DNA from: Bifidobacterium pullorum DSM 20433
GTDB taxonomy: Bacteria; Actinomycetota; Actinomycetes; Actinomycetales; Bifidobacteriaceae
Reading direction: 5' to 3'
DNA: 64,000 nucleotides
NCBI RefSeq assembly: GCF_000771405.1
Contig: NZ_JDUI01000002.1
Span: forward strand, 186,001 to 250,000
Below are positions 28,953 to 36,940 of this stretch, piece after piece; positions within the stretch are counted from its first letter, which is position 1; each line of letters begins with the position of its first letter. The position numbers and the translations under genes were made by a program. Below the pieces are notes generated by a model that ran no database searches, was not told the origin of the DNA, and was given only the letters and a program-made list of their open reading frames with translations.

Positions 28953-30215
28953 TCAGCCCCGCCGCCGGAACAGGGCGACGGTCTCGACGTGATGGGTCAT
29001 CGGGTAGATGTCGAAGGCGCGGATATCGGCCAACTCGTAGCCAAGGCCGAGCAACGTGCCGGTGTCGCGCGCCAGGCTGGTCGGATCGCAGGCGATGTAG
29101 ACGATGCCCTGCGGCTCGGCGACGGCGATCTGACGGCAGACCTTCGCGCGCGCGCCGGCGCGGGGCGGATCGAGCACCACGACATCGGGACGGGACAGGT
29201 CGTGCGGCACGTGGTGCAACGTGGCGGAGACGTCGCCGCAGCGCGCGTCGACGGCATTGATGCCGATGCGACGCAGGTTGCGCTGCGCGTTGCGCACGGG
29301 GGTTTTGCCGCCTTCGACGCTGAGCATGCGCATGCGATCGGCGGCGAGCGTGGCCAACGGCAACGTGAACAGACCGGATCCGGAGTACAGGTCCCACACC
29401 GTGGCGGCGGCCGCGCCGTCGAGCACGCCTCGGACCAGCCCCAGCACGTGGTTCGCCAGGGCGACCGGCGCCTGACGATGCATCTGCCAGAAGCCCGCGG
29501 CATCCACCATGTACCGGAAATCATGCCCATCGACGGTTACGGTCTCCTCGAGTTCCCGGGATCCATCGCGCAGCGCGCCGTCGACGAGGATGGCGTAATC
29601 GTCCGCCATCTGCGCGCCACGGGGCTCGGGGGCGGCGATGCGGATCTGCGAGCCGGGTTCGAAACCGCCATCCCAGACGTGATGGTCGGCGGCGACCTGC
29701 AGCAGGGTCTCGCTGGCCAGAGGCATCGTGTCGATCGGCACACGGACGTGGGTGCCGCGGCGGCGCATCGACGGTCGTCCCTGATCGTCGACGATCATCT
29801 CGATGCGGGTACGCCAGTTGAGGCCTCCGGTGGCGAGGTCGCACTCCATGCGTTCGATGGGCACGTCCTCGAGCTCGATATGCCCCAGCCGGCTCATCTG
29901 TTCGCCGATGGTGATGGCCTTCCAGCGCAGCTGGCCCTCAAGGCTCACATGGACCAGGTCGGCGCCGCCCACGCCGCCGCCCATCGCCAGCGGGCCGGCC
30001 AGCGGCCAGGGCGGGGTCACACGGTCTTCGCTCGCCTCGAGGACCTCGACCACCTCGCCGGTCCAATAGCGATCGTCACGGTCGTGCGGCTCGTCGAGCA
30101 CGATGCGCACGAGTTCGCCGGGCAGCGCGAAACGGACGAACACCACGCGTCCGTCAAGATGGCCGACGCACCGGCCCTGATCGGCATATCGTTCGATGCG
30201 GATCGTCGATTCCAT
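28953..30215 (-). CDS. TrmA/RlmD-family RNA (uracil-5-)-methyltransferase
   Basis: This 420-residue SAM-dependent enzyme methylates C5 of a uracil in rRNA or tRNA. It opens with a TRAM domain (about 1-60), followed by a substrate-binding middle and a Rossmann methyltransferase domain: VWDLYSGSGLFTLPLA near 290, the VVVLDPPRAGA motif near 350 and the catalytic cysteine in VYIACDPTSLARD near 378. No N-terminal cysteine cluster of the RlmD type is obvious, as in many actinobacterial members. The start at 30215 (MESTIRIERYADQG) has AGGAG twelve bases upstream; the frame is open further up through the DUF3159 gene, but only from here does it resemble the family. Which base is methylated is unknown. 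Confidence 0.88.
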   Translation of the reverse strand: MESTIRIERYADQGRCVGHLDGRVVFVRFALPGELVRIVLDEPHDRDDRYWTGEVVEVLEASEDRVTPPWPLAGPLAMGGGVGGADLVHVSLEGQLRWKAITIGEQMSRLGHIELEDVPIERMECDLATGGLNWRTRIEMIVDDQGRPSMRRRGTHVRVPIDTMPLASETLLQVAADHHVWDGGFEPGSQIRIAAPEPRGAQMADDYAILVDGALRDGSRELEETVTVDGHDFRYMVDAAGFWQMHRQAPVALANHVLGLVRGVLDGAAAATVWDLYSGSGLFTLPLATLAADRMRMLSVEGGKTPVRNAQRNLRRIGINAVDARCGDVSATLHHVPHDLSRPDVVVLDPPRAGARAKVCRQIAVAEPQGIVYIACDPTSLARDTGTLLGLGYELADIRAFDIYPMTHHVETVALFRRRG

Positions 30216-30307
30216 GCATCCTGCTCCTGACGCCCGATACGGGCCTTGCGGCCTTGCGGCCTGTACGACTGGTTCATGGCCGGACGGCATCCGCCCCGAC
30301 GCCGCGT

Positions 30308-31042
30308 CTACGCGTCCCGCCGTGGCGGCTCCGGTTCGGCGTGCCGTTCCTCCGCCGCGGATTGCATCGCCTTGTGGTGGTGCATCGGCGTGGCGATGAT
30401 CAGGTAGGAGATCCAGATCATCAGCGCCCAGAACGGGATGCCCATCAGCAGGCGGGCCGTTCCCAGCCAACCGACCTGGTCGGTCAGATACAACGGCACC
30501 TGCACCAGCAGCCGCAGTGCGAACACGCCGATCCACAGCGCGGTGATGATCGTGTACGCGCGCCTGAGCGGCTTGTCCCGCATCCAATCGTCCAGCCAGG
30601 CCTTGAGGTGTTCGGTGGGCAGCGTGCGGATGAACTCGACCGCCAGACCGAGCGCGGGGACACGGACGATCAGCGAGAGCGACAGCACGACGATATAGAA
30701 CGCGTTCGTCAGGAATCCGAACATGTAGTAGTTGCGGGCCTCGTGGCTCTGCCACGCCCAGATCAGGCAGATGCCGACCGCCAGCAGACCGCTGGCGGCG
30801 CCCACGGCCGATTGACGCTGGATCAGGCGGACGACGACCTGCAGCACCGCCAGCACGGCCGACACGCCAACCGTCAGTTCCAGATTGCTGGTGATGACGA
30901 ACAGCACCACGAACACCACTCCGGGCAACATCGATTCGATGACGCCGCGCGGTCCGCCGATCGCGTCGATGACGGAGAAATCCTCATCCTCGCCGGCGCT
31001 GGCCAGCGAGGCCAGCCCGGTACGTTTCCCTGGTTCTGCCAT
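30308..31042 (-). CDS. DUF3159 family membrane protein
   Basis: This 244-residue integral membrane protein has five or six helices, beginning with IDAIGGPRGVIESMLPGVVFVVLFVIT (family signature GGxRGxxEsxxPg), and ends with a charged His/Glu/Pro-rich tail. DUF3159 is an actinobacterial family without known function. It lies directly downstream of the DUF3710 gene (72-base gap), a pairing that recurs in Actinobacteria, so the two are probably one transcript. No strong ribosome binding site is visible. Confidence 0.85.
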   Translation of the reverse strand: MAEPGKRTGLASLASAGEDEDFSVIDAIGGPRGVIESMLPGVVFVVLFVITSNLELTVGVSAVLAVLQVVVRLIQRQSAVGAASGLLAVGICLIWAWQSHEARNYYMFGFLTNAFYIVVLSLSLIVRVPALGLAVEFIRTLPTEHLKAWLDDWMRDKPLRRAYTIITALWIGVFALRLLVQVPLYLTDQVGWLGTARLLMGIPFWALMIWISYLIIATPMHHHKAMQSAAEERHAEPEPPRRDA

Positions 31043-31114
31043 ACGGGTATCCCGATCAGTAGCGTTCCTCCGGCCGGTCGTCCATGGCGACCGGCCGGCT
31101 GCCGAGCGATAGGC

Positions 31115-31972
31115 TCAGCGGACCTCGGAGAACATCGGCCCGCGCGACAGCGTGGTCTCCACCTGCACCTGCTGGTCGGAATCGAACGGCCCCTTCGGCT
31201 TGCCGGGGACGTCACGCTTGTCATCGCCCTGTTCGGCGGCTTCGGCGGCCTGTTCGGCGGCACGACGCTGCTTCGGGGTGACCGGCGGGTGCATCGGGAT
31301 CAGATCGCGGGGCGCCAGCGGTTCGTCGCCGCGCTCCACCACGATATCGGCGAAGAACTTGTTCAGCGCATCGGTTTCGGGCCCCTCGGCCACGGCGGCG
31401 CGACCGGAGAACACGCCGCGCAGCATCCACCGGGGACCGTCGATGCCGACCACGCGGGTCATCACGCTGCGGCCGCCCTTGAGCGTGACCGGCAGCATGA
31501 TCTCGGTGCCGAACACGCCCTCCTTCTCGGTCGCCTTCTCGTTGGCGGCCAGCAGGTCGGCGCGCATGTCGTCCCACAGCCCCATCGTCTTCGGGGCGGC
31601 GAATGCCTCGATCTCCAGGCTGGAGGCACCGAAGGTCACCGTGGCGCCCAGCACCTGGCCCGTCTTGCGGTTCGCCTTGATGCGCAGCTGGATGCCCAGC
31701 AGGAACGGCAGGTAGTACGATCCCAGATCCAGGTATTCGTCGTAGTCGGGCACGTCCTCGTCGTTCACATCCCACGGGCCGTAGACCTCGCCGCGCCCCT
31801 CATACGCCGCCGACGGGGCGGGCGGGAACGCCGGCGTCTGCTCCGGCTGAGTTTCGGCGGCGGACTCGCCCTCTTCGGCCTCGGTCCGGACGGCCCCGAG
31901 ATCCTCGGCCTCCTTGATCTCCTCGGCCTCCTTGGCTTCGCGCTTCTTCCTGCCGAATCCGAACAGTCCCAT
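31115..31972 (-). CDS. DUF3710 family protein
   Basis: This 285-residue soluble protein has no known function. Residues 1-25 are Lys/Glu-rich (FGRKKREAKEAEEIKEAEDLG), then an acidic low-complexity segment, then the DUF3710 domain (about 65-240) with YGPWDVNDEDVPDYDEYLDLGSYYLP and RWMLRGVFSGRAA. The C-terminal 45 residues are charged and likely disordered. The start follows AAAGGAGCATT. In other Actinobacteria this gene lies near dut and DUF3159; no dut gene is present here. Confidence 0.87.
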   Translation of the reverse strand: MGLFGFGRKKREAKEAEEIKEAEDLGAVRTEAEEGESAAETQPEQTPAFPPAPSAAYEGRGEVYGPWDVNDEDVPDYDEYLDLGSYYLPFLLGIQLRIKANRKTGQVLGATVTFGASSLEIEAFAAPKTMGLWDDMRADLLAANEKATEKEGVFGTEIMLPVTLKGGRSVMTRVVGIDGPRWMLRGVFSGRAAVAEGPETDALNKFFADIVVERGDEPLAPRDLIPMHPPVTPKQRRAAEQAAEAAEQGDDKRDVPGKPKGPFDSDQQVQVETTLSRGPMFSEVR

Positions 31973-32064
31973 AATGCTCCTTTGATAATGGTTTCGTGCT
32001 CGTGTGCAACCGTCCTATAGCCTAGCACCCGGATGACATCCGAACCTGAATGCCAGCTGGACCG

Positions 32065-32925
32065 TCACACGTCATAGGTGATGGTCAGCGGCGCATGGTC
32101 GGACCACCGGGCGTCGTAGGTGGGGGCCTTGTCGATGACGAACCCCCGCGCGGTCTGGGCCAGTTCAGGCGTGGCGAACTGGTAGTCGAGCCGCCAGCCG
32201 ACGTTGTTGTCGAACGCCCTGCCGCGCTGGCTCCACCAGGTGTACGGCCCCTGGATGTCGCCGGCCAGGTCGCGCACCACGTCCACGAATTCGTATTCGT
32301 CCAGCCAGCGGTCCACATAGGCGCGCTCCTCGGGCAGGAAGCCCGCATGCGTCTCGTTGGCCTTGGCGTTCTTGATGTCCAGCGGCGTATGCGCGATGTT
32401 GAAATCGCCGCACAGCACGGCCTGCCGTCCGCCGGAGGCCGCCTCGTCGCGCAACTGCCCCAAACGGACCAGCATCGTGTCCAGGAACCGGTACTTCTGG
32501 GTCATCTTGACCTCGTCATCGCTGTTGCCGGCGTGCACGTACACGCAGGCCACCGTGATCACATACCCCTGCGGCGTGCGCACATCGGCCTCGATCCACC
32601 GGCCCGAATCCACGTCCTCATCCAATCCCGGCAAGCCGTAGCGGCGTTCGACCACCGGCAGATCGCTCAACAGCCCGACCCCGGCACGCCCCTTGACCCG
32701 GCAGACCTCGTTCATCGCCGACAATTCCCCCTGATCGCCGATCTTGCCCGCCGTGGCGTATTCAAACCCGAATTCCGCGAAGATCGGATCGACCTCCTCC
32801 TGCGGGGCACGCACCTCCTGCATGCACCACACATCCGGCGTGTTCGCGCCCGCCCAGGCGGCGATGCCCTTGCGCCGCGCCGCACGGATGCCGTTGACAT
32901 TCGAAGTCGTGATAGTGATCGTCAT
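32065..32925 (-). CDS. xthA: Exodeoxyribonuclease III (AP endonuclease family)
   Basis: ExoIII cleaves DNA at abasic sites and trims 3' ends in base-excision repair. The 286-residue protein has the EEP-family motifs in order: TSNVNGIRAARRKG near 8, DVWCMQEVRAP near 31 with the metal-binding Glu, GRAGVGLLSD near 78, CGDFNIAHTPLDIKN near 165, and RLDYQFAT and the catalytic WSDHAPLT at the C-terminus. The start at 32925 (MTITITTSNVNG) follows a TATGGT box by 7 bases with no ribosome site, so a leaderless mRNA is likely. It is divergent from pepC. Confidence 0.94.
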   Translation of the reverse strand: MTITITTSNVNGIRAARRKGIAAWAGANTPDVWCMQEVRAPQEEVDPIFAEFGFEYATAGKIGDQGELSAMNEVCRVKGRAGVGLLSDLPVVERRYGLPGLDEDVDSGRWIEADVRTPQGYVITVACVYVHAGNSDDEVKMTQKYRFLDTMLVRLGQLRDEAASGGRQAVLCGDFNIAHTPLDIKNAKANETHAGFLPEERAYVDRWLDEYEFVDVVRDLAGDIQGPYTWWSQRGRAFDNNVGWRLDYQFATPELAQTARGFVIDKAPTYDARWSDHAPLTITYDV

Positions 32926-33138
32926 ACCCCGAACCATACCAGCCGCCCCGCACCGCACCCGGGCACGTCCGCACTGCCCCGGCCGGATGGCCGCCCACCG
33001 TTCGTGACCGCGCCGACGGATTGCGCCTTCCGCAACCGGATCCGCCCCGATGGCGGTGTATCATACCGAGTTGGCGCGGGGCATATCGGTATGCGCCCGC
33101 ACGGTTCCGACATCCATGCACCAATGACGGGAGGGAAT

Positions 33139-34551
33139 ATGACGAATCCGACCGCATCCGTGGCGATGACCGCCGAGATGACGCGCGGTTACGCCGAGTC
33201 ATTCAACGCGGATCGCGCGAATCTGGTGGCCGCCAACGCCTCGGTGTCCGAAGGGATCCTGAAGGCCGCGACCGATTACAAGGGCATGCGCGCCCTGCCA
33301 CGCGACTTCTCGATCGAGCTCAAGCAGGGGTCGATCACCAACCAGCGCCAGTCCGGCCGCTGCTGGATGTTCGCAGGCCTGAACACGCTGCGCTATGAGC
33401 TCATGCACCGCTGGAACCTGGAGGACTTCGAGTTCTCGGAGACCTACCTGTTCTTTTGGGACAAGTTCGAGAAATCGAACGCCTATCTGGAGAACGTGCT
33501 GGAAACGCTTGACGAGCCCACCGACAGCCGCCTGTTCCAGAACATCAACGGCAATCCGGCCGGCGACGGCGGCTGGTGGCAGATGTTCGCCGCCTTGGTC
33601 GACAAATACGGCCTGATGCCCAAAAGCGCGTTCCCGGAGTCGGCGAACTCCCGCAATTCGACGGCCTTCGAGCAGTACCTCAACACCAAGCTGCGCGAGT
33701 TCGCCGCCGAGTTGCGCGACCGCCACGCCGCGGGCGCCACGATTGACGAGCTGCGCGACCTCAAGGTCAGGGACATGGAGACCGTGTACCGCATCTGTGC
33801 GATCGCGTTGGGCGAGCCGCCCGCGACATTCGACTTCATCGCCCGCACCAAGGACGGCAAGAACACCGGCAAGGATACGGACGCCGCCGACGCGCCGAAG
33901 TCCGGCATCGACGACCGCCCGCAGATCCGCGAGTACGGCATCACCCCGCTCGAGTTCTACAGGAAGTACGTGCCCGTGGACGTCGATGAGTTCGTGACGC
34001 TGGTCAACGCTCCGATGGCGCGCACCCCGTTCGGCAAACGATACCGGATCGCCTACACCGAGAACGTCAAGGAAGCCGGTCCGATGGAATTCGTGAACGT
34101 GCCGTTGGACACGTTCAGGAAGGCCGCCGCGGACCAGCTCGCCGCCGGCCACCCGATCTGGTTCGCCTGCGACTGCATGCAGTTCTCGCTGCGCGACGAG
34201 GGGTATTTCGACTGCGACACCGTGCGTGTGGACCAGCTGTTCGGCACCGAGTTCACGTTCGACAAGGGTCAGGGCCTCGAATACGCCGACTGCCCGAGCA
34301 ACCATGCGATGACGTTCACCGGCGTGAACATCGCTCCCGATGGCGCGCCTGACCGCTGGAAGATCGAGAACAGCTGGGGCAAGGACAACGGCGACGACGG
34401 CTATTACGTGGCCTCGGGCGCCTGGTTCGACCGCTTCGTGACGGAGATCGTCGTCCGCAAGGACTGCCTCGACGACGAGACGCGCGCGCTGCTCGAAACC
34501 GAACCGGTGACGCTGGACCCGTGGGCGCCGCTGACGCGGCCGTGCCGTTGA
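33139..34551 (+). CDS. pepC: Aminopeptidase C (bleomycin hydrolase family, C1B)
   Basis: PepC is a cytosolic cysteine aminopeptidase that forms a hexameric barrel and degrades imported peptides. In the 470-residue protein the catalytic cysteine is Cys75 in QSGRCWMFAGLN, the histidine lies in PSNHAMTFTGV near 392 and the asparagine in WKIENSWGKDNGDDGY near 412. The oxyanion glutamine is Gln69 in NQRQSG. The length is slightly above the 440-455 typical of lactobacilli; an insertion near 240-255 (Lys/Asp-rich) explains this. The start is set by GGGAGGGAAT just upstream. It lies next to the oligopeptide transporter genes, a sensible functional pairing. Confidence 0.95.
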   Translation: MTNPTASVAMTAEMTRGYAESFNADRANLVAANASVSEGILKAATDYKGMRALPRDFSIELKQGSITNQRQSGRCWMFAGLNTLRYELMHRWNLEDFEFSETYLFFWDKFEKSNAYLENVLETLDEPTDSRLFQNINGNPAGDGGWWQMFAALVDKYGLMPKSAFPESANSRNSTAFEQYLNTKLREFAAELRDRHAAGATIDELRDLKVRDMETVYRICAIALGEPPATFDFIARTKDGKNTGKDTDAADAPKSGIDDRPQIREYGITPLEFYRKYVPVDVDEFVTLVNAPMARTPFGKRYRIAYTENVKEAGPMEFVNVPLDTFRKAAADQLAAGHPIWFACDCMQFSLRDEGYFDCDTVRVDQLFGTEFTFDKGQGLEYADCPSNHAMTFTGVNIAPDGAPDRWKIENSWGKDNGDDGYYVASGAWFDRFVTEIVVRKDCLDDETRALLETEPVTLDPWAPLTRPCR

Positions 34552-34600
34552 GCCGACACGCCCCGCGTCATATGCGTGTGCCGGCGCGACCATTGCGATC

Positions 34601-34633
34601 AGGCCGTCGCGGTTCCTGGAGCCGCGACGGCCT
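34601..34633 (+). terminator. Hairpin after pepC
   Basis: AGGCCGTCGCGG (34601-34612) pairs perfectly with CCGCGACGGCCT (34622-34633), 50 bases past the pepC stop. The tail GTCCGTACCTTGTTC is only mildly T-rich. Confidence 0.65.
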
Positions 34634-34660
34634 GTCCGTACCTTGTTCAGAATGGAACAA

Positions 34661-34704
34661 GCGAATCCGGATCAGAGATGAGAGGAAAGATGATCCGGAT
34701 TCGC
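34661..34704 (-). terminator. 14-bp perfect inverted repeat after the first oppA, probable terminator
   Basis: GCGAATCCGGATCA (34661-34674) and its complement (34691-34704) flank a 16-base purine-rich loop. On the minus strand the second arm is followed by TTGTTCC, and it lies about 90 bases past the binding-protein stop. With the 34601-34633 hairpin it separates the convergent pepC and oppA genes; both strands may use it. Confidence 0.55.
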
Positions 34705-34792
34705 TCCGTGGAGGCGCCGCAGAAACGCGGCGACCGTCTTATAGGAGCCGCATCATCCTATGGGATCATGCGCTCCGCTCGGTGTCTGCCGC

Positions 34793-36544
34793 TCAGGCTT
34801 CCTTCTGCCAGCCGATGTTCTCGGTGTGCCAGATGCCGCCGTTGCAGTTGTTGAAGCCGGAGGGGCCGAAATTGGCCAGGCCTTTCTTGACTGCTGTGTA
34901 CGATGGCGGCACATCGGTCGGAATGGTGCCATACTGTTCGAAGGCGGCCTTCTCGGCCTCGTTGAACGCGGCGATGGCCTCGGCGGAGTCCGACATCGTC
35001 GACGGCTTCTTGAGCATCGCGTCGATCTCCGGCGTGCCGATGAAGCTGTAGTTCGAATCGGAATCGGAGCCATAGAGCTGGTAGCCGGAGGTGGAGTAAC
35101 CGTACGGGTCGGAGGCGGACCAGCCCATCCCCAGCACCTCGAAGCTCTTGCTGATCAGGGTCTTGGAGAACTCCGAGCTGTCGAGGTTCACGATCTCGCA
35201 GTCCACGCCGATGTCCTTCATCATCTTCTGGTAGGCGTTCGCCATGGCGCTCTGGGTGGCATCATCTCCGAAGTACGTGTAGGAGATCTTGACCGGCTTG
35301 CCGTCCTTCTGGTAGTAGCCGTCATCGCCCATCGTGTAGCCGGCGTCCTCCAGCGTCTTCTTGGCGGCGTCCACGTCGTATCCGGAATCCTTCGGCAGGT
35401 TGTTCTCATAGCCGTCCTGGAAGACTAGCATGCATTCGGAACCGGGCTGCGGCGAATCGTAATCCGTGCCTTGGTAACGGATCTTGGACCACGTCTTCTG
35501 GTCGAAGCCCTGGGTGATGGCCTTGCGCACCGCGATATCCTTGAGTGAATCGGCCGTGCCGTTGTACGTCAGCACATCGGTGGACTTGCTGTAGCCGATG
35601 CGGATCTGCACATCATCCATCGAGCGCACGATCTTCAGGTTGTCGGCGGTGCTGGCGCCCACCGCGTCAATCTCGCCGTTATGGAACGCGTTGATGGCTG
35701 CGCTGGATTCCATCTGCTTGAACACCACCTTGTCGAGCTTCGGCTTGTCGCCCCACCAGTTCGGGTTCGGGGTGAAGGTGACCTGCGAGTCGTCGAAGGA
35801 GTCCACGACGAATGGGCCGGCGGCCCACTCGGTGTGCGGATCGTTGACCCAGCCCTGGGTGAAGGTGTCCGCGTCGGCGGCCTTCGGGTTGACCAGTAGG
35901 TTGAACAGACCGGTGTACGGGTAGAACGGGGTTTCGAAGGTCACCACGACCTGCTTGTCGGACTCGCCCTTCTCCACCGAGGCGATCTGGTCGTAACCGG
36001 TGGTCATCGGCGGGTTGTAGGCCGAATCCTTGCCGTTCAGCGCGTTCCAGGTGGACTGGAAGGCGGTGTAGTCGATCTCGCTACCGTCGTTCCACTTGGC
36101 ATCCGGGTTGATGTCGTAGGTCACCACCATCGGGTCCTCGCTGGTGAGCGTGACCTTCGACAGGAAGTCCGGGTTCGGGGTGGCCTTGCCGTCGAACGAG
36201 TAGTCCCACAGATGCGGCTGGTAGAACGACCAGAACTCACTCATGTACAACGTGTTGCCGTCGGTGCTGTTGGCGTTCCAGTTCGGGCCAATCTCGGTCG
36301 TGGCCAGGGTCAGCGTGCCGCCGTCCTGGATGTTGTCACGCTCCTGCGGGTTGTTATATGCCTTCGACGCGTCCGGAGCGGGCAATGTTCCCGTATAATC
36401 CGACGGAACGCCGTCCGCCGGCTGGACGTAGCCGCTCTTGGACGCGGAGGCGTCGCCCGCGCCGTTGCCGCCGCAGCCGGCCAAGGCCATCGAGGCCGCG
36501 GCGACCATGGCGATCGTCCACGTCATCGTCTTGCGCATATTCAT
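34793..36544 (-). CDS. oppA: Oligopeptide ABC transporter substrate-binding lipoprotein (paralogue 1)
   Basis: This 583-residue SBP_bac_5-family receptor captures peptides outside the membrane for the oppBC-DF importer. The signal peptide ends in lipobox LAGC (Cys near residue 24). The mature part has family landmarks: GGTLTLATTEIGPNWNANSTDGN, YQPHLWDYSFDGKATPNPDFL, WNDGSEIDYTAFQSTWNALNG, VEKGESDKQVVVTFETPFYPY and DIAVRKAITQGFDQKTW. It is very similar to the second copy at 36941-38707, so a tandem duplication is clear. GGGGAGCGAAAT precedes the ATG. A promoter with TATAGT lies about 150 bases upstream and the other copy ends in its own terminator, so the copies can be expressed separately. 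Confidence 0.93.
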   Translation of the reverse strand: MNMRKTMTWTIAMVAAASMALAGCGGNGAGDASASKSGYVQPADGVPSDYTGTLPAPDASKAYNNPQERDNIQDGGTLTLATTEIGPNWNANSTDGNTLYMSEFWSFYQPHLWDYSFDGKATPNPDFLSKVTLTSEDPMVVTYDINPDAKWNDGSEIDYTAFQSTWNALNGKDSAYNPPMTTGYDQIASVEKGESDKQVVVTFETPFYPYTGLFNLLVNPKAADADTFTQGWVNDPHTEWAAGPFVVDSFDDSQVTFTPNPNWWGDKPKLDKVVFKQMESSAAINAFHNGEIDAVGASTADNLKIVRSMDDVQIRIGYSKSTDVLTYNGTADSLKDIAVRKAITQGFDQKTWSKIRYQGTDYDSPQPGSECMLVFQDGYENNLPKDSGYDVDAAKKTLEDAGYTMGDDGYYQKDGKPVKISYTYFGDDATQSAMANAYQKMMKDIGVDCEIVNLDSSEFSKTLISKSFEVLGMGWSASDPYGYSTSGYQLYGSDSDSNYSFIGTPEIDAMLKKPSTMSDSAEAIAAFNEAEKAAFEQYGTIPTDVPPSYTAVKKGLANFGPSGFNNCNGGIWHTENIGWQKEA

Positions 36545-36678
36545 ATTTCGCTCCCCTCATGGTTCGCAGACCATCATGTCCTCCCCGGCATCGGTCGCGC
36601 TTGTGGCGCCGCACGATGCCGGGGGCGATTGTGAATCCCCAGATGTACCCCACACTGTTCACAAGGAACAAGTCGAAA

Positions 36679-36724
36679 TCCCAATCTCGCGGTCCACTAT
36701 AGGTCTTACGTACCGAGATGGGAA
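36679..36724 (-). promoter_or_regulatory. Promoter of oppA paralogue 1 with overlapping inverted repeat
   Basis: On the minus strand TTCCCA (36719-36724) and TATAGT (36696-36701) are spaced by 17 bases. An inverted repeat TCCCA-(A)-TCTCG (36679-36689) and CGAGATGGGA (36714-36723) brackets the -10 box and overlaps the -35 and start regions, as a repressor site would. The rest of 36545-36940 holds a leader of about 145 bases, a GTTACG direct repeat at 36744-36760 and the terminator of the second oppA. Confidence 0.5.
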
Positions 36725-36863
36725 CGATGTCGTGGTCCTGCTTGTTACGAACACGTTACGCCATGGCGTCGTTTTCCTTGAAACGACTGGGTTTTCGTCA
36801 ATCCGAACACCGCGGTCGCAATGTGGACGGTTTCGCCGCATACGCGCCTTCGGGCAACGAAAA

Positions 36864-36896
36864 GGGGCCTGCGCAGCCCATGGTTGCGCAGGCCCC
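36864..36896 (-). terminator. Rho-independent terminator of oppA paralogue 2
   Basis: GGGGCCTGCGCA (36864-36875) pairs with TGCGCAGGCCCC (36885-36896). On the minus strand the stem is followed by TTTTCGTTG. It lies 44 bases after the stop codon. Confidence 0.85.
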
Positions 36897-36940
36897 GAAA
36901 TCAGACCGGAATGGTCACGGGGGCGTAATCCCTATCGGAA

